Part shown: piece by piece, positions 26,932-36,197 of the stretch | Layout: each line of letters begins with the position of its first letter | Position numbering within the stretch: position 1 is the first letter of the stretch | Assembly (NCBI GenBank): GCA_964411665.1 | Contig: CAYPMR010000009.1 | Coordinates: 9,296-73,295 of the forward strand | Direction of reading: 5' to 3' | DNA: 64,000 nt | DNA from: CALFCE01 sp964411665 | GTDB taxonomy: Bacteria > Pseudomonadota > Gammaproteobacteria > Granulosicoccales > Granulosicoccaceae | Program-made: the position numbers and the translations under genes | Notes under the pieces: model-generated | Told to the model about the DNA's origin: nothing | Database searches by the model: none | What the model saw: the letters and a program-made list of their open reading frames with translations, nothing else

Positions 26932-27849
26932 TCAACACGATGGATCGCTCACTTTGGTCGGCTGCCATGCTCTGACGTAATCGATTTTATATTCAGCCGG
27001 AAAGCGGGTACTGCTATCCGGGTTACCTGGCCAGTTACCACCGACAGCCAGATTTAGTAAAAAATGTTTCGGCTGAGTGAAATCTTTTGGAGTCGGATGT
27101 TCAGCGACTTTCGTTGCGTTGAAATACCAGCTGACTGTTTCGGCGGTCCATACGACAGAATAAAGGTGAAAATTTTCTGAAAGACGCGAGTCGACTGTGT
27201 GGTCGTATGCGTGAGAGGTTAGTTTGCCAGTTTGATTAGTGTGTAGCGTGGTATGAAACGTATTGGGTTCATTGCCGAGTGATTCCATAACATCAATTTC
27301 CGGGAGTATCGCGACACCTTCCGGCCAGCTTTCAAATGATGGCAATAACCAGAAGGCGGACCATAGTCCTTTGCCTCGTGGCACTTTGGCGCGAACTTCA
27401 AATCGGCCGAATTTTTGTGAAAATCCTTCCTCTGTGGTCAAGGCGCCGGAAATGTAGGGCATGTTGTTGATCTTGCTGCGCAGATCCGGAGGTGTAGGGC
27501 GAGCAGTTATGGTCAGTATGCTATCGTTCAGTGAAAAGGGGCTGTACCCGTGTTGTGCCGGATCGATGTAGTACTGTAGTTCATTGTTTATGCGGATATC
27601 GCTCCCCCATATATAACTGGTCTTCCAGTCACCAGTGCGGGTTTCCGGGTTCCACAACCGCAGTTCATCAAATTCTTCTTTGAAGGTTTCCTGCCAGCAT
27701 GCGTCGATTAGTTGTTCCGGATTTGCGGCTCCAGCTGCAGGTAAATTATTACCCACCGTGGCGAAGAAAAACGTTGTAGCGATTAGCGACAGACCGGCGA
27801 AACCGATGAGGCGCGTTGCAACCAGGGAATCTATTTTAGATTTTTGCAA
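26932..27849 (-). CDS. Secreted GH16-family glycoside hydrolase
   Basis: A 305-residue enzyme with a signal peptide (residues about 14-40, LIGFAGLSLIATTFFF). The GH16 jelly roll is recognisable: FKEEFDELRLWNPE near the start, GRFEVRAKVPRGKGLWSAFWLLP, and the catalytic ExDxxE in PEIDVMESLG (nucleophile and acid/base glutamates near 183-188), then HFLLNLAVGGNWPG. GH16 enzymes cut beta-1,3 or mixed-linkage glucans and acidic exopolysaccharides. Because it closes an exopolysaccharide gene set on the same strand, 66 bp after galE, its most likely role is trimming or length control of the polymer made by that locus, as ExoK/ExsH do for succinoglycan. That role is inference. Confidence 0.9.
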   Translation of the reverse strand: MQKSKIDSLVATRLIGFAGLSLIATTFFFATVGNNLPAAGAANPEQLIDACWQETFKEEFDELRLWNPETRTGDWKTSYIWGSDIRINNELQYYIDPAQHGYSPFSLNDSILTITARPTPPDLRSKINNMPYISGALTTEEGFSQKFGRFEVRAKVPRGKGLWSAFWLLPSFESWPEGVAILPEIDVMESLGNEPNTFHTTLHTNQTGKLTSHAYDHTVDSRLSENFHLYSVVWTAETVSWYFNATKVAEHPTPKDFTQPKHFLLNLAVGGNWPGNPDSSTRFPAEYKIDYVRAWQPTKVSDPSC

Positions 27850-27915
27850 GCGTCAGATTTCCTGTGCGATTATCTTTGGACGAATACGTTTTTTTCGCCG
27901 GGCAGAGTCTTGGGT

Positions 27916-28935
27916 CTATGCAGCAATATTGGGTTCATTGCGACTGAACCATTGCCATGCATGCTCGATGCTTTGGCGTATGTCAACGAATTCAGGCTGC
28001 CACCCAAGGGTTTGCATGGCGCGCGAGGCGTCGCTGACAAGCTCTGGTGGATCTCCTGCTCGACGTGGTGCCATTTTGTACGGAATCGTCACTCCGGTGA
28101 CATCTTCGCATGCCTTGATAACGTCGAGTACCGAGACACCCCGATTAACGCCAAGGTTAAATTGTTCAGCCCCGTTGTTGGCATTTTCTTCCAGTCGCAG
28201 TAACGCCCTGACATGTGCGCTACACAGGTCTGTCACATGTATATAGTCACGCACACAAGTACCATCGGGCGTGTCGAAGTCATCTCCAAATACCATAAGT
28301 TTTGTAGCGTCGGCAGCGCCGCCATTTTGCATACGCAGTGCTTCGAACAAGACTAAGGGAATAAGATGTGTTTCCGGGTCATGTCTTTCACCCAAGGATC
28401 CATCAGCGGCGCAACCTGCAGCGTTGAAATAACGCAGCGCAATACTATTAAAGGCATAGGGCTCGGCATAGTCTTTGAGAATTTGTTCCACCATTAACTT
28501 TGACCAACCATAAGGATTGATAGGGGTTTGCGTCAACTCTTCGGTGATAGGCAGGCTTTGCGGCACACCATAAGTTGCGCAGGTAGAGGAAAAGACCAGT
28601 CGCTTGACATCGTGTTTGCACATTGCGTCGATCAGATTCAGTGTACCGACAACATTGTTGCGGTAGTAAACATCAGGTGCTGAAACGGATTCACCAACAT
28701 AAGCCAGTGCCGCAAAATGCAGTACTGCATCAAATGCGTGCTGGCTGAACAGGTTGTCGAGTGTATCGCGATCAGTAAGATCGCCGACCACCAGATTTGC
28801 GTCCACTACAGCATCACGATTACCGCGTTGCAGATTGTCAAATACGGTGACATCGTAGCCCTGGTTTTTTAGCATCTGAGTCATATGAGAGCCGATATAA
28901 CCTGCTCCACCACTTACAAGAACAGTCTTGCTCAT
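27916..28935 (-). CDS. galE: UDP-glucose 4-epimerase
   Basis: A 339-residue extended SDR enzyme that interconverts UDP-glucose and UDP-galactose. Visible are the NAD-binding GGAGYIGSHM at the N-terminus, FDNLQRGN, the serine-threonine segment SSTCATYG and the catalytic YGWSK (Tyr near 150), plus ALRYFNAAGCAADGSLGE, a GalE hallmark. Its ATG overlaps the 3' end of the wzy-like gene by 4 bases, so it belongs to the exopolysaccharide operon and supplies UDP-Gal (or UDP-GalNAc if bifunctional) as a precursor. Confidence 0.94.
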   Translation of the reverse strand: MSKTVLVSGGAGYIGSHMTQMLKNQGYDVTVFDNLQRGNRDAVVDANLVVGDLTDRDTLDNLFSQHAFDAVLHFAALAYVGESVSAPDVYYRNNVVGTLNLIDAMCKHDVKRLVFSSTCATYGVPQSLPITEELTQTPINPYGWSKLMVEQILKDYAEPYAFNSIALRYFNAAGCAADGSLGERHDPETHLIPLVLFEALRMQNGGAADATKLMVFGDDFDTPDGTCVRDYIHVTDLCSAHVRALLRLEENANNGAEQFNLGVNRGVSVLDVIKACEDVTGVTIPYKMAPRRAGDPPELVSDASRAMQTLGWQPEFVDIRQSIEHAWQWFSRNEPNIAA

Positions 28936-30686
28936 TGCTGTCTCCGTTTCTTCGCCAGTGCGGACAGGTTTATATCCAGTCCGCTATCATTTTCAGGACT
29001 TGATCCACCGCTTTTGCTGATAAATGCATCATCGTTTAGTTCAAAACGATCAAATTTGTCATCATCGCCAACAATAGTGGCGTCAAGTTGAGGCGGTGAT
29101 TTACTTATTTCGTTGATTCGCTCATCGCCTATTTCGAAGTCAGCGTCGCCATTCAAGATGTCGTCGAGCTTGTTTACTTGATTCCGGTCGCTTGATGATG
29201 TCTGCGCTGTACCAGGTAGCTTGTTCGTATTTGCTGGCGAGGCATTACCTGAGGCCCTGATAGATGGATCTGTAGATGACCCGGAGGAAACTGCTGCGCC
29301 CGGGATTGCTCGAACTGGCTTGGCATTTTTTGTAACAGGCGCATTATTGCGATCACGCGCAGCGGGTCTGGCACCGTACCCGCGTGGATCCGGATCTGTT
29401 GGGTCGTCGTCATCGAGCGTGTGATTCGAGTCCGGCATGACTACTGTTACCTGACGCAACATGCTGATGGGTAGAGCCAGAAAAAATATCCAGTAAAGCT
29501 CTCGATTGACCAGAAATCTTGCTTCTGAATAGTTACTGACCAAATATGCAATCACAAAACCCAGCACGAACAGGACACCCAATTGTTGTCGCTGGTACTG
29601 ACAATAGAAAATTTCGATTAACTGCTGCACAACCATAAGTAATGCGAGTAGGGCGAGCGGCAAGCCTAGTTCCGAGGCTACCTGAAGAAATCCGTTATGA
29701 GCGTGGAAGACAACCCAGGTAAAGTCAGTCAGTTTTTGCTGCACCCAGATAGTTGCATCGTTCGGGTTCCAGATACTTCCGTAACCGTAACCGGTCAGTG
29801 GTTTTTGCCAAATCAGATTCCACGTTTGTGCCCAGACCTCTCCTCGACCCGTCAGGTCACCTGAACGGCCGACCAGTTCTGCAGTGTTGATATTCAGAAC
29901 GGCAACAATAACCAGCCCGGTAAACAGCATCGCCATCACTACCATGCGCACGAATCCCAACTTGAAACGAAAGGCGATATAAAAATACAGTGCCACCGCA
30001 CCTCCGACTATCATGGCCAATAAGGAGGTTGCAGACTTGCTGCTGTAGAGGCACAGAAGGCTTATCAGTGCCATGAACAGGCACAGTACACGCCCCGAAC
30101 TTGTTTGCGCCCGACTCCATTGACTGATGTAGAGCAGCACACCGATGCCTGACCAGAAGCCGAGTGTGTTTTTTGATGTCAGAATGCCGCGCCAAACCTG
30201 TGAGCCTTCGTAAGATTCGATGCCGAGCGCAGGTAATGCAAAAACGGCTCCGACACTGCACACCAATATAGTACCGAGAACCCACGCAGACACAGTAAGC
30301 GTTGTCGACAAAGGGACCATAAAGCCCAGGTATATGGCAATGATACTGGTGCCCACCAGGTGCATGACACGTGTAGTGGAGATCCCTGGATCGATGGACC
30401 AGCCAATCGACGCTATAACACCGAACATCACGATGACCAGGAGCAATCGGTATCTGAATAACCAGAAAATCCAATTAAGCCCATGGGTTAGCATCAGTCC
30501 ACCAAGTGCGACCAGATAACTGAGCAACCACAACAATGCCGTTATCGGTTCGAGTGCCTTGTTAAAGTGATAGACAAGAGTCAGCAAGGCACTGCTGCCC
30601 TGCACAATTGTGATCACTAACAGGAATATCGCCACCAGCGATGCCTGGGTCGCTGCTGTTCTCTGTGCATAGGTCGCGACGCGCAT
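28932..30686 (-). CDS. Wzy-type polysaccharide polymerase / O-antigen ligase-like
   Basis: A 584-residue membrane protein. From Met at 30686 it shows about 11 hydrophobic helices (residues about 10-400) and a periplasmic loop with LTGYGYGSIWNP and VFHAHNGFLQVASELG, the conserved Wzy_C/O-antigen-ligase region containing the key histidine. Residues about 420-584 are a hydrophilic Asp/Ser/Pro-rich cytoplasmic tail with no domain I recognise, which is longer than usual. The open frame extends 31 codons further upstream, but the ATG at 30686-30684 shares one base with the stop of the preceding glycosyltransferase gene (TGATG), which decides this start. Role: polymerising Wzx-flipped repeat units of the exopolysaccharide. 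Confidence 0.85.
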   Translation of the reverse strand: MRVATYAQRTAATQASLVAIFLLVITIVQGSSALLTLVYHFNKALEPITALLWLLSYLVALGGLMLTHGLNWIFWLFRYRLLLVIVMFGVIASIGWSIDPGISTTRVMHLVGTSIIAIYLGFMVPLSTTLTVSAWVLGTILVCSVGAVFALPALGIESYEGSQVWRGILTSKNTLGFWSGIGVLLYISQWSRAQTSSGRVLCLFMALISLLCLYSSKSATSLLAMIVGGAVALYFYIAFRFKLGFVRMVVMAMLFTGLVIVAVLNINTAELVGRSGDLTGRGEVWAQTWNLIWQKPLTGYGYGSIWNPNDATIWVQQKLTDFTWVVFHAHNGFLQVASELGLPLALLALLMVVQQLIEIFYCQYQRQQLGVLFVLGFVIAYLVSNYSEARFLVNRELYWIFFLALPISMLRQVTVVMPDSNHTLDDDDPTDPDPRGYGARPAARDRNNAPVTKNAKPVRAIPGAAVSSGSSTDPSIRASGNASPANTNKLPGTAQTSSSDRNQVNKLDDILNGDADFEIGDERINEISKSPPQLDATIVGDDDKFDRFELNDDAFISKSGGSSPENDSGLDINLSALAKKRRQQ

Positions 30687-31660
30687 CAGGGACGGATGGC
30701 CTGTAGAGACTGACCACGAAGTGCAACAAAGCGATCGGTCAAACGACGGTAAAATCGCGGGAAGGTATGTTGTATCCACAAGCGCAACATGCCTTTGTTG
30801 CCGATGACACCAGCTTGTTTTGCCTGTTTGAGTAAGCTCAGGCGATCACCAGCACTCAAGGTGCCAGTTTCAAATTTTGCCCGGTAGCCCAGCCAGGCTT
30901 CCTCTGACATGTGCTCTCGCTGGGCGGCCATCCATTTGAAAAAATTTGTATGTTTTTCGCTAATTCCGCCATGGATAGGCAATTGAGAGAGCGCCTTTGG
31001 GTTGATCACGTCTTCGTAGAGCGTGCCTTGTAAATCCATCATGACCGGGGTTGCACCTGCGTGTACCAGATCAATGGTGTATTGATCGTTGTCACCGAAT
31101 GTTACTTGTTCATCCCAGCGAACCTGTTTGGCTAGTGAAGCAGTAACTACCATAGTGCTTGTTTGGATAAACCCGCCGTGGATATACAGATAATCAAAGA
31201 TGGATTCCTGTGCCTGTATGCCTCGATCGGGCTTTATCCAGTAACGACCAACACCGCGATCCACAATAATCTGACTATAGACGAAATTGTGTTCGCCTCT
31301 ATCAAGAAAATTCTTCGCAAATTCCAGATACTCTGGATACCAGCGATCATCTGCATCCAGATAAGCAATGTAACGACCGCTAGCGGCGTCTACACCGCGA
31401 TTGCGTGCTGCTGCTGGACCGGCGTTCTGTTGATGTATGTATTGCACGCGCGGATCATCCAAATGTTCGATCAGTTCGCGCGTGTTATCGGTTGAACCAT
31501 CGTCGACAATGACTAGCTCAAAGTCACCGCAGCGTTGTGCCAGGCACCCGTCAATGGTAGACAGAATACTGTCCGCACGATTGAAGGTAGGTACAACAAT
31601 GGAGAATAGAGGCGCCTCTGCATTTTGTTGTCCCGTCTTGTGATCAGTAGTGTTTTGCAT
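30686..31660 (-). CDS. GT2 family glycosyltransferase
   Basis: A 324-residue GT-A enzyme. FSIVVPTFNRADSIL, LVIVDDGSTDNT, GPAAARNRGVDAA and YLDADDRWYPEYL (the DxD metal site) are all in the first 120 residues; the C-terminal half is a helical GT2 tail with no membrane helices. The ATG at 31660 lies one base after the stop of the upstream GT2 gene and is preferred to the earlier in-frame start at 31705, which would overlap that gene. It adds a sugar to the exopolysaccharide repeat unit on the cytoplasmic face of the membrane; donor sugar unknown. Confidence 0.88.
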   Translation of the reverse strand: MQNTTDHKTGQQNAEAPLFSIVVPTFNRADSILSTIDGCLAQRCGDFELVIVDDGSTDNTRELIEHLDDPRVQYIHQQNAGPAAARNRGVDAASGRYIAYLDADDRWYPEYLEFAKNFLDRGEHNFVYSQIIVDRGVGRYWIKPDRGIQAQESIFDYLYIHGGFIQTSTMVVTASLAKQVRWDEQVTFGDNDQYTIDLVHAGATPVMMDLQGTLYEDVINPKALSQLPIHGGISEKHTNFFKWMAAQREHMSEEAWLGYRAKFETGTLSAGDRLSLLKQAKQAGVIGNKGMLRLWIQHTFPRFYRRLTDRFVALRGQSLQAIRP

Positions 31661-31661
31661 A

Positions 31662-32576
31662 TCAACGACCCTCTGCACGTGAGATATTGACTTGCAAGTG
31701 GGCACTCAGTTTACCGCGGAATTTCCAGCGCAGAATCTGCGCTTTTTCTGCCAGCGGTTTGTTAAACAGGCCTAGCAGGCTCATAAGAGTGGCCTGAGCA
31801 AACAATGCACAGGTTTTGGCACATCTTTCAAGACTAGCCAGAAGTCCTGGCTGTAACATGCGTAAAACGCGAACGCGTGAATTGGCAATAATGATGACGC
31901 GATGTTTCATCCATTCCATCGATAATCGATCGGGCGGCACTGACTCGTTCATAACCGCTTTTGCTGACCAGTGCATGCGTGCACCGCTGTCTTTGAGTTT
32001 CATAAAAAAAGCGAGGTCTTCACCACCGGATTTAGCAAAATCAGGATGGAAGAATTCTGGCCCCAATGGCTGTAGTTTGTCAGCGCGAATCAGGAAATTG
32101 CCAGCAGCCTCTAGTTGGCAGGCGCTGCCATCCGACTTCCGCAGATCAGCACCGTAATACGGGTTGTTACGGATATCTTCAGGTGTTCCTTCGGGGAAAA
32201 CCGAGAGGGTAGGTCCCCCGACGGCATCCGCATCGTGTTCATGCTGAACCCTTAATAGCTCTTGCAACCAGTCCGGGTTGGGCCATTCGTCATCATCCAG
32301 AAAAGCGATGAAGTCCGGTTTCCGCGTAAGCGCCAGAGTTGCTGCTGCATTACGTGAGTAGGATATTCCCGAGTCGGATACAGCAGTTGACAGTAGTGGC
32401 CAGCGGTAATCGGCTTGCAAATCTTCACACACTGTCAGGCCTTCGCCTGCTGCGTCGTTATCTGCGACAACAACATGCAGCTCTCCATCGAAGTCGAGTT
32501 TGCTGACATGTTTGAGGGCATTGCGCAGACCCTCTGGTCGTCGGAACGTGCAGATGCAGATGGCGAGCGTTATCAT
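31662..32576 (-). CDS. GT2 family glycosyltransferase
   Basis: A 304-residue glycosyltransferase. AICICTFRRPEGL at the N-terminus, VVVADNDAAGEG, GISYSRNAA and FIAFLDDDEWPNP (DDD metal site) mark the GT-A domain; SGGEDLAFFMKLKDSG is the catalytic-base region. The ATG at 32576 overlaps the stop of the wzx gene by 4 bases (ATGA), which favours this start over the 25-residue longer reading from 32651. Basic C-terminal helices suggest membrane attachment. Part of the coupled exopolysaccharide operon; its acceptor and donor cannot be read from sequence. Confidence 0.88.
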   Translation of the reverse strand: MITLAICICTFRRPEGLRNALKHVSKLDFDGELHVVVADNDAAGEGLTVCEDLQADYRWPLLSTAVSDSGISYSRNAAATLALTRKPDFIAFLDDDEWPNPDWLQELLRVQHEHDADAVGGPTLSVFPEGTPEDIRNNPYYGADLRKSDGSACQLEAAGNFLIRADKLQPLGPEFFHPDFAKSGGEDLAFFMKLKDSGARMHWSAKAVMNESVPPDRLSMEWMKHRVIIIANSRVRVLRMLQPGLLASLERCAKTCALFAQATLMSLLGLFNKPLAEKAQILRWKFRGKLSAHLQVNISRAEGR

Positions 32577-33892
32577 TTGTTCTGCAACGCCACAGTAACC
32601 ACGCGATAGAGGAAAATCGCCATGAAAAGCTCTGCCAGGACGATACCCCATAGCGTAGTTTCAGGGGCATAGTAGTGGAGCAAAAACAACACGCTAACGG
32701 CTGCGATAACAGATGCGTAGATACTGCCCATGGCGAGCGCTTTAAAATTTTTCAATGCCTGAAGTGCTGCACTTAGTGGTGTGTAGGATGCCGAGCACAA
32801 CGTAATGGCTGCCCACAGTGCAACGATCCACGCCATAGGTTCATTGGCGTAGCGTTTGGTGTATAAAAATTCGTTTATCCATGGCCACATAATAACCAAT
32901 CCAATGACAACACAGAGCATGGCCACAGCCATGAGTATCGTGGTGCGCTTCATTTGGCCGCGAACCTCACTGATGCGGTTTTCTGAAAGTGCCACTGCCA
33001 TCTCGGGTTTGACCATGTTCTGCCACGTCATCAATGCCACTCGAACAGGGCCGAACAGAACAGCACCTGCAGCTAGTGGGGCAAACGCTGCAGGCCCGTG
33101 GCTTTTAACGATAATCAGGCTGTGGGCTTGACCCATAAACAGTGTTGTAACGGCGCCCGCAAGTGCCCAACGTGATTGCTCCCATATATGACCATAGTCG
33201 CTCCAGCTGCCACGAAGCTGGTTCAGTGCCTGCCTGCCATGGAGTAACAGGTTTTCAACAACAATCGCTATCAGATTAGCGCAGGACAGTGCTATTAGAA
33301 TGCTGCCGACTTCGGGTCTGGGGTTAAGTGCGATCATGGTGCCGAGGATAATCATGCCGGAAATCATATAGGTGGCATCACCCGTTGCGGTGACCATAGG
33401 ACGCAGGCGTGCGTAACCAAAGCTTCTGCTGTAATGCCGGGCAGCGTAGACAGAAACAAAGATAGAGATTGAAATCAGTGTCGTAGTTTCAAGTTGACTA
33501 AACGGTATGTAAAGCAGGCCAACAAGCATAAGCGCCGCACAAAAGACCAGATTGACCACGCTTAGCATTTTCTCCTGCTGATCTCTGACAACGGTATCTT
33601 TCAGTACCGGTGTATAGACAGTTAGTGGAGTCGAGATCAGTGCGTTGTTGATGGCTTGCGCAAACATGGCCAGAACAAATGCGAAGGCAAATGTGCCATA
33701 GTCGTATTGACTGATCTGTCGCACCAGCACCAGGTTTAAAACAAAATGAAAGCCACTGACCAAAGCCTGGGCACCGACAGCCAGCGTGTAACGAGCACTT
33801 AACAGGCGCGTAGCCAAAGACAGACCACGCATGCTGGCTAGTGATCTCAAACCTGTGCTCTGAAGGCTGTTAAGCAGTCCACCGGGTGTCAT
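32573..33892 (-). CDS. Wzx-type polysaccharide flippase
   Basis: A 439-residue MOP-superfamily membrane protein with about 12 hydrophobic helices and a short basic N-terminus. The pattern of paired helices with small cytoplasmic loops (QISQYDYGTFAFAFVLAMF near residue 60) is typical of PST/Wzx proteins. It would move the lipid-linked repeat unit across the inner membrane for polymerisation by the Wzy encoded two genes on. Its ATG shares one base with the stop of the wecG-like gene (TGATG), so translation is coupled. Confidence 0.85.
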   Translation of the reverse strand: MTPGGLLNSLQSTGLRSLASMRGLSLATRLLSARYTLAVGAQALVSGFHFVLNLVLVRQISQYDYGTFAFAFVLAMFAQAINNALISTPLTVYTPVLKDTVVRDQQEKMLSVVNLVFCAALMLVGLLYIPFSQLETTTLISISIFVSVYAARHYSRSFGYARLRPMVTATGDATYMISGMIILGTMIALNPRPEVGSILIALSCANLIAIVVENLLLHGRQALNQLRGSWSDYGHIWEQSRWALAGAVTTLFMGQAHSLIIVKSHGPAAFAPLAAGAVLFGPVRVALMTWQNMVKPEMAVALSENRISEVRGQMKRTTILMAVAMLCVVIGLVIMWPWINEFLYTKRYANEPMAWIVALWAAITLCSASYTPLSAALQALKNFKALAMGSIYASVIAAVSVLFLLHYYAPETTLWGIVLAELFMAIFLYRVVTVALQNK

Positions 33893-34731
33893 CAGCCGCC
33901 TGCCTGATGCTTTGCATCAGAGGGGCTGCGACTGGTGTCTTGAGCCACTGCTGAGACGGAACGTTCTGCTAGCACATGGCGTAGCAAGTGTAAGCCCAGT
34001 AACAAGGGTTCGATCAGATAACGAAAGGCAAATCGACGCGGATTTTCGAGCAGTCGATAACTCCATTCGAGTCCTAGCCTGGCCAGCCATCTTGGCGGTG
34101 TCTTGACGTGTCCGGCAACGTATTCCATGCAGGCACCACAGGTAAAGACTGTAGCTGCATCGATCTGTTCGCGATGGGAATCAACCCAGAATTCCTGCTT
34201 CGGTGCACCGAAACCGACTAGTAATATATCCGTTTCGTGTTGATTGATTTGTGCTATGACCTTTTTTGATTCATCACTATTCGGGCTTTGATCAAAATAC
34301 CCGTCATGACCTTCGATGGAAATGCCTGGTAGTCTCTGCCGGATTGTTTGCAGCGCTCTCTGTTGCACATCACCAGCCTGTCCGACATGAAAGACACGCC
34401 AGTTGTTTTCGTTTGCAGCTTCCAGCATTGGCCAGATGAAATCAACGTAGGTGACGCGTTGATCGCGGGTTGCATCCAAACGCATTATTTTAAGTAGCCA
34501 AATGACAGGCATGCCATCTACCAGTATGGTGACCTTGTCGTAACAGCGTTGCAACGGCGCAGAAGTAAAGTAGGTATAGAGCGAATGCAGATTGTGGTAG
34601 AAGATCGTCTGCTTCGTGCCGTTGGTTACAGCTTCGTCGATCATGGCAATAAAATCGCCAATAGTCCCCGGATTTACACGAAATCCGAGCAACCGGTGAT
34701 CACGCAGACGAATTTTATTGTCAGTGTTCAT
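33892..34731 (-). CDS. WecG/TagA/CpsF-family glycosyltransferase (GT26)
   Basis: A 279-residue GT26 enzyme. YHNLHSLYTYF, ILVDGMPVIWLLKIM (catalytic Asp region), LLVGFGAPKQEFW and the C-terminal PPRWLARLGLEWSYRLLENPRR are all diagnostic. Family members transfer ManNAc, ManNAcA or a related sugar to the lipid-linked first sugar. The ATG at 34731 with AGAGGA 7 bases upstream is preferred over an earlier in-frame start at 34770. It heads a coupled run to galE. Its own leader contains a 10-bp inverted repeat whose 3' arm ends beside the ribosome site, and a CRP-type palindrome lies further upstream. Confidence 0.9.
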   Translation of the reverse strand: MNTDNKIRLRDHRLLGFRVNPGTIGDFIAMIDEAVTNGTKQTIFYHNLHSLYTYFTSAPLQRCYDKVTILVDGMPVIWLLKIMRLDATRDQRVTYVDFIWPMLEAANENNWRVFHVGQAGDVQQRALQTIRQRLPGISIEGHDGYFDQSPNSDESKKVIAQINQHETDILLVGFGAPKQEFWVDSHREQIDAATVFTCGACMEYVAGHVKTPPRWLARLGLEWSYRLLENPRRFAFRYLIEPLLLGLHLLRHVLAERSVSAVAQDTSRSPSDAKHQAGG

Positions 34732-34741
34732 GTTCAATCCT

Positions 34742-34799
34742 CTACACAGTTTTCGCTGATTACGGGTCAAACTTGAAAAAAAAAAGGTGAACTGTGTAG
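34742..34799 (-). promoter_or_regulatory. Leader hairpin next to the wecG ribosome site
   Basis: CTACACAGTT (34742-34751) and AACTGTGTAG (34790-34799) are a perfect 10-bp inverted repeat 38 bases apart, the loop containing ten consecutive U in the transcript. In the mRNA the 3' arm ends in UAG directly before AGGA, the ribosome site of the wecG-like gene, so the stem could hinder initiation or mark a processing or attenuation site. Confidence 0.5.
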
Positions 34800-34964
34800 T
34801 GCTAGCCTGCTTTATAAGCGGCGAAGGAGCCGGGCAAGTTTAAGGCTGGATGCGGCATTGGCCAGCAGTACCTTCCTGCTAGATATTTGTGCGTCATCGG
34901 CATGTATTTAAGCTCGCGGGTTTTGCGATTGTTCGAGGTAAGCTGCTATCAGTGAATTTTAGCC

Positions 34965-34980
34965 TGTGATGCAGTTCACA
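34965..34980. promoter_or_regulatory. CRP-type operator
   Basis: TGTGATGCAGTTCACA is an exact TGTGA-N6-TCACA match to the cAMP receptor protein consensus. It lies 234 bp before the wecG-like start codon in a non-coding region, where activation or repression of the exopolysaccharide operon would be expected. No -10/-35 pair near it is convincing. Confidence 0.55.
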
Positions 34981-35274
34981 GCCACTATTTATGACAACTG
35001 TGTCGCATTAGCGAGTCTGGACATCACCTAAGCAACTATGAGCGAGTGACAAAGGGTGGTTGGCCACCCGATGTAGTAGCGCGTGCCTCGCAGTGCAAAG
35101 CGGCGCAGCCCATAGCTTGTAGATCGTGAGCACAGGATCTAGAGGCGTTGAGATCAACAATGGTCGGGATGTGGTGCACCCACTGCAAAGAGCGCGGGTT
35201 CCCAGGGCAGACAGGATGAGCAGTTTCTTGTGCTAACGCAGGCACACCTTTTCAGGCATGGATATAAACAGGAG

Positions 35275-36051
35275 CTAGTATGCGTTGGAATGCGTCCAGC
35301 CCTTAAAGGCTGTTTTGACTATGATTTTAAGGTCCAGCCATAGCGTCCAGTTCTTGATGTAGTGCCGGTCGTGTTCGATTCTTCCGACCATATCGTCTAT
35401 GCGCGTGGTTTCTCCGCGAAAGCCATTGATTTGCGCCCAGCCGGTAATACCTGGCTTGACTGCATAGCGTGAATTCAGAGCCGGGATAACCTGCTTGAAT
35501 TTTTCATCAAGCGGGATCGGATGAGGGCGAGGGCCAACCAGCGACATGGAGCCCTGAACCACATTAAATAGCTGTGGCAGCTCATCCAGACTGGTTTTAC
35601 GCATGATCGCACCGATGCGGGTGATGCGTGGATCATTTTTTTCAGCCTGCTTGAATGCCGCAGAGCTCTGATCCTGGTACATGGTTCTAAACTTGTAAAC
35701 TTTGATAATTTCCCGATTTCGACCGCGGCGTTGTTGGCAGAAGAGTGCCGGACCTGTACTGTCGAGTTTGATCAGAATGGATAGAAGCGCCAAAAAGGGC
35801 AGCAGAAGTAACAGAGCAGAGCCGCCGATAGCGAAGTCCATCAATCTCTTGAACGCCGCATCCAGACCAACAATAGGAGTTATTGGTAAGGGTTCGCTGT
35901 TAACGAATGAGCGCCAGACCGGGATCCGCTTTGATGCAGTATCGATAGAGGCAGAGTTTGCTGATTCCGAGTTTGCGGTATCAGTTCGACTTGTTTCGAG
36001 AATTTCCATAGGATGGCTGTTTTTTATTTTTTTTAGTACTGCTATGTCCAA
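35275..36051 (-). CDS. Initiating sugar transferase (polyprenyl-phosphate phosphoglycosyltransferase)
   Basis: A 258-residue monotopic/WbaP-ExoY-type transferase that loads the first sugar-1-phosphate onto undecaprenyl phosphate. After a Ser/Asp-rich N-terminal 60 residues comes one hydrophobic helix (about 70-95), then the catalytic core: QQRRGRNREIIKVYKFRTMY, the DE pair in SLDELPQLFNVVQGSMS, LVGPRPHPIP, and VKPGITGWAQINGFRGET. It lacks the extra N-terminal membrane helices of WcaJ/WbaP and so resembles ExoY. It sits between the Wzc-like gene (upstream, 146 bp) and the wecG operon. Its sugar (Gal, Glc or a derivative) is not readable; galE in the same locus suits galactose. Confidence 0.9.
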   Translation of the reverse strand: MDIAVLKKIKNSHPMEILETSRTDTANSESANSASIDTASKRIPVWRSFVNSEPLPITPIVGLDAAFKRLMDFAIGGSALLLLLPFLALLSILIKLDSTGPALFCQQRRGRNREIIKVYKFRTMYQDQSSAAFKQAEKNDPRITRIGAIMRKTSLDELPQLFNVVQGSMSLVGPRPHPIPLDEKFKQVIPALNSRYAVKPGITGWAQINGFRGETTRIDDMVGRIEHDRHYIKNWTLWLDLKIIVKTAFKGWTHSNAY

Positions 36052-36197
36052 TCTCTGGGTATGTAGTCTAAAAAGAAGACCTCAAATTTCTGCCTGACAT
36101 CCTGTCTAAGCTTGAATATAAGTTTACTTACATTCCGGTATATAGTTGTTAAGAACATGTAAATTTTCCGGCACCAAGTCGCGTTTTTGTATGCAGA

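Larger units (their letters stand above)
34732..35274. other. Leader and control region of the wecG-galE operon
   Basis: The 543 bp between the two polysaccharide transcription blocks hold no convincing gene. Seen are the leader inverted repeat with a run of ten A (34776-34785 on the plus strand) and the CRP-type palindrome. A 69-codon minus-strand frame at 35036-35245 lacks a ribosome site and any recognisable composition. Confidence 0.55.

Noticed and set aside
27635..28246. Plus-strand open frame of 203 codons across the GH16/galE boundary
   Set aside because: Shadow of two genes clear on the minus strand; composition is not protein-like.
29857..30474. Minus-strand open frame of 205 codons in another phase of the Wzy-like gene
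   Set aside because: Same strand but a different phase of a long membrane protein with conserved motifs; Cys/His-rich translation typical of a wrong frame.
35036..35245. 69-codon minus-strand frame in the wecG control region
   Set aside because: No ribosome site; Cys/His/Pro-rich translation without family features.
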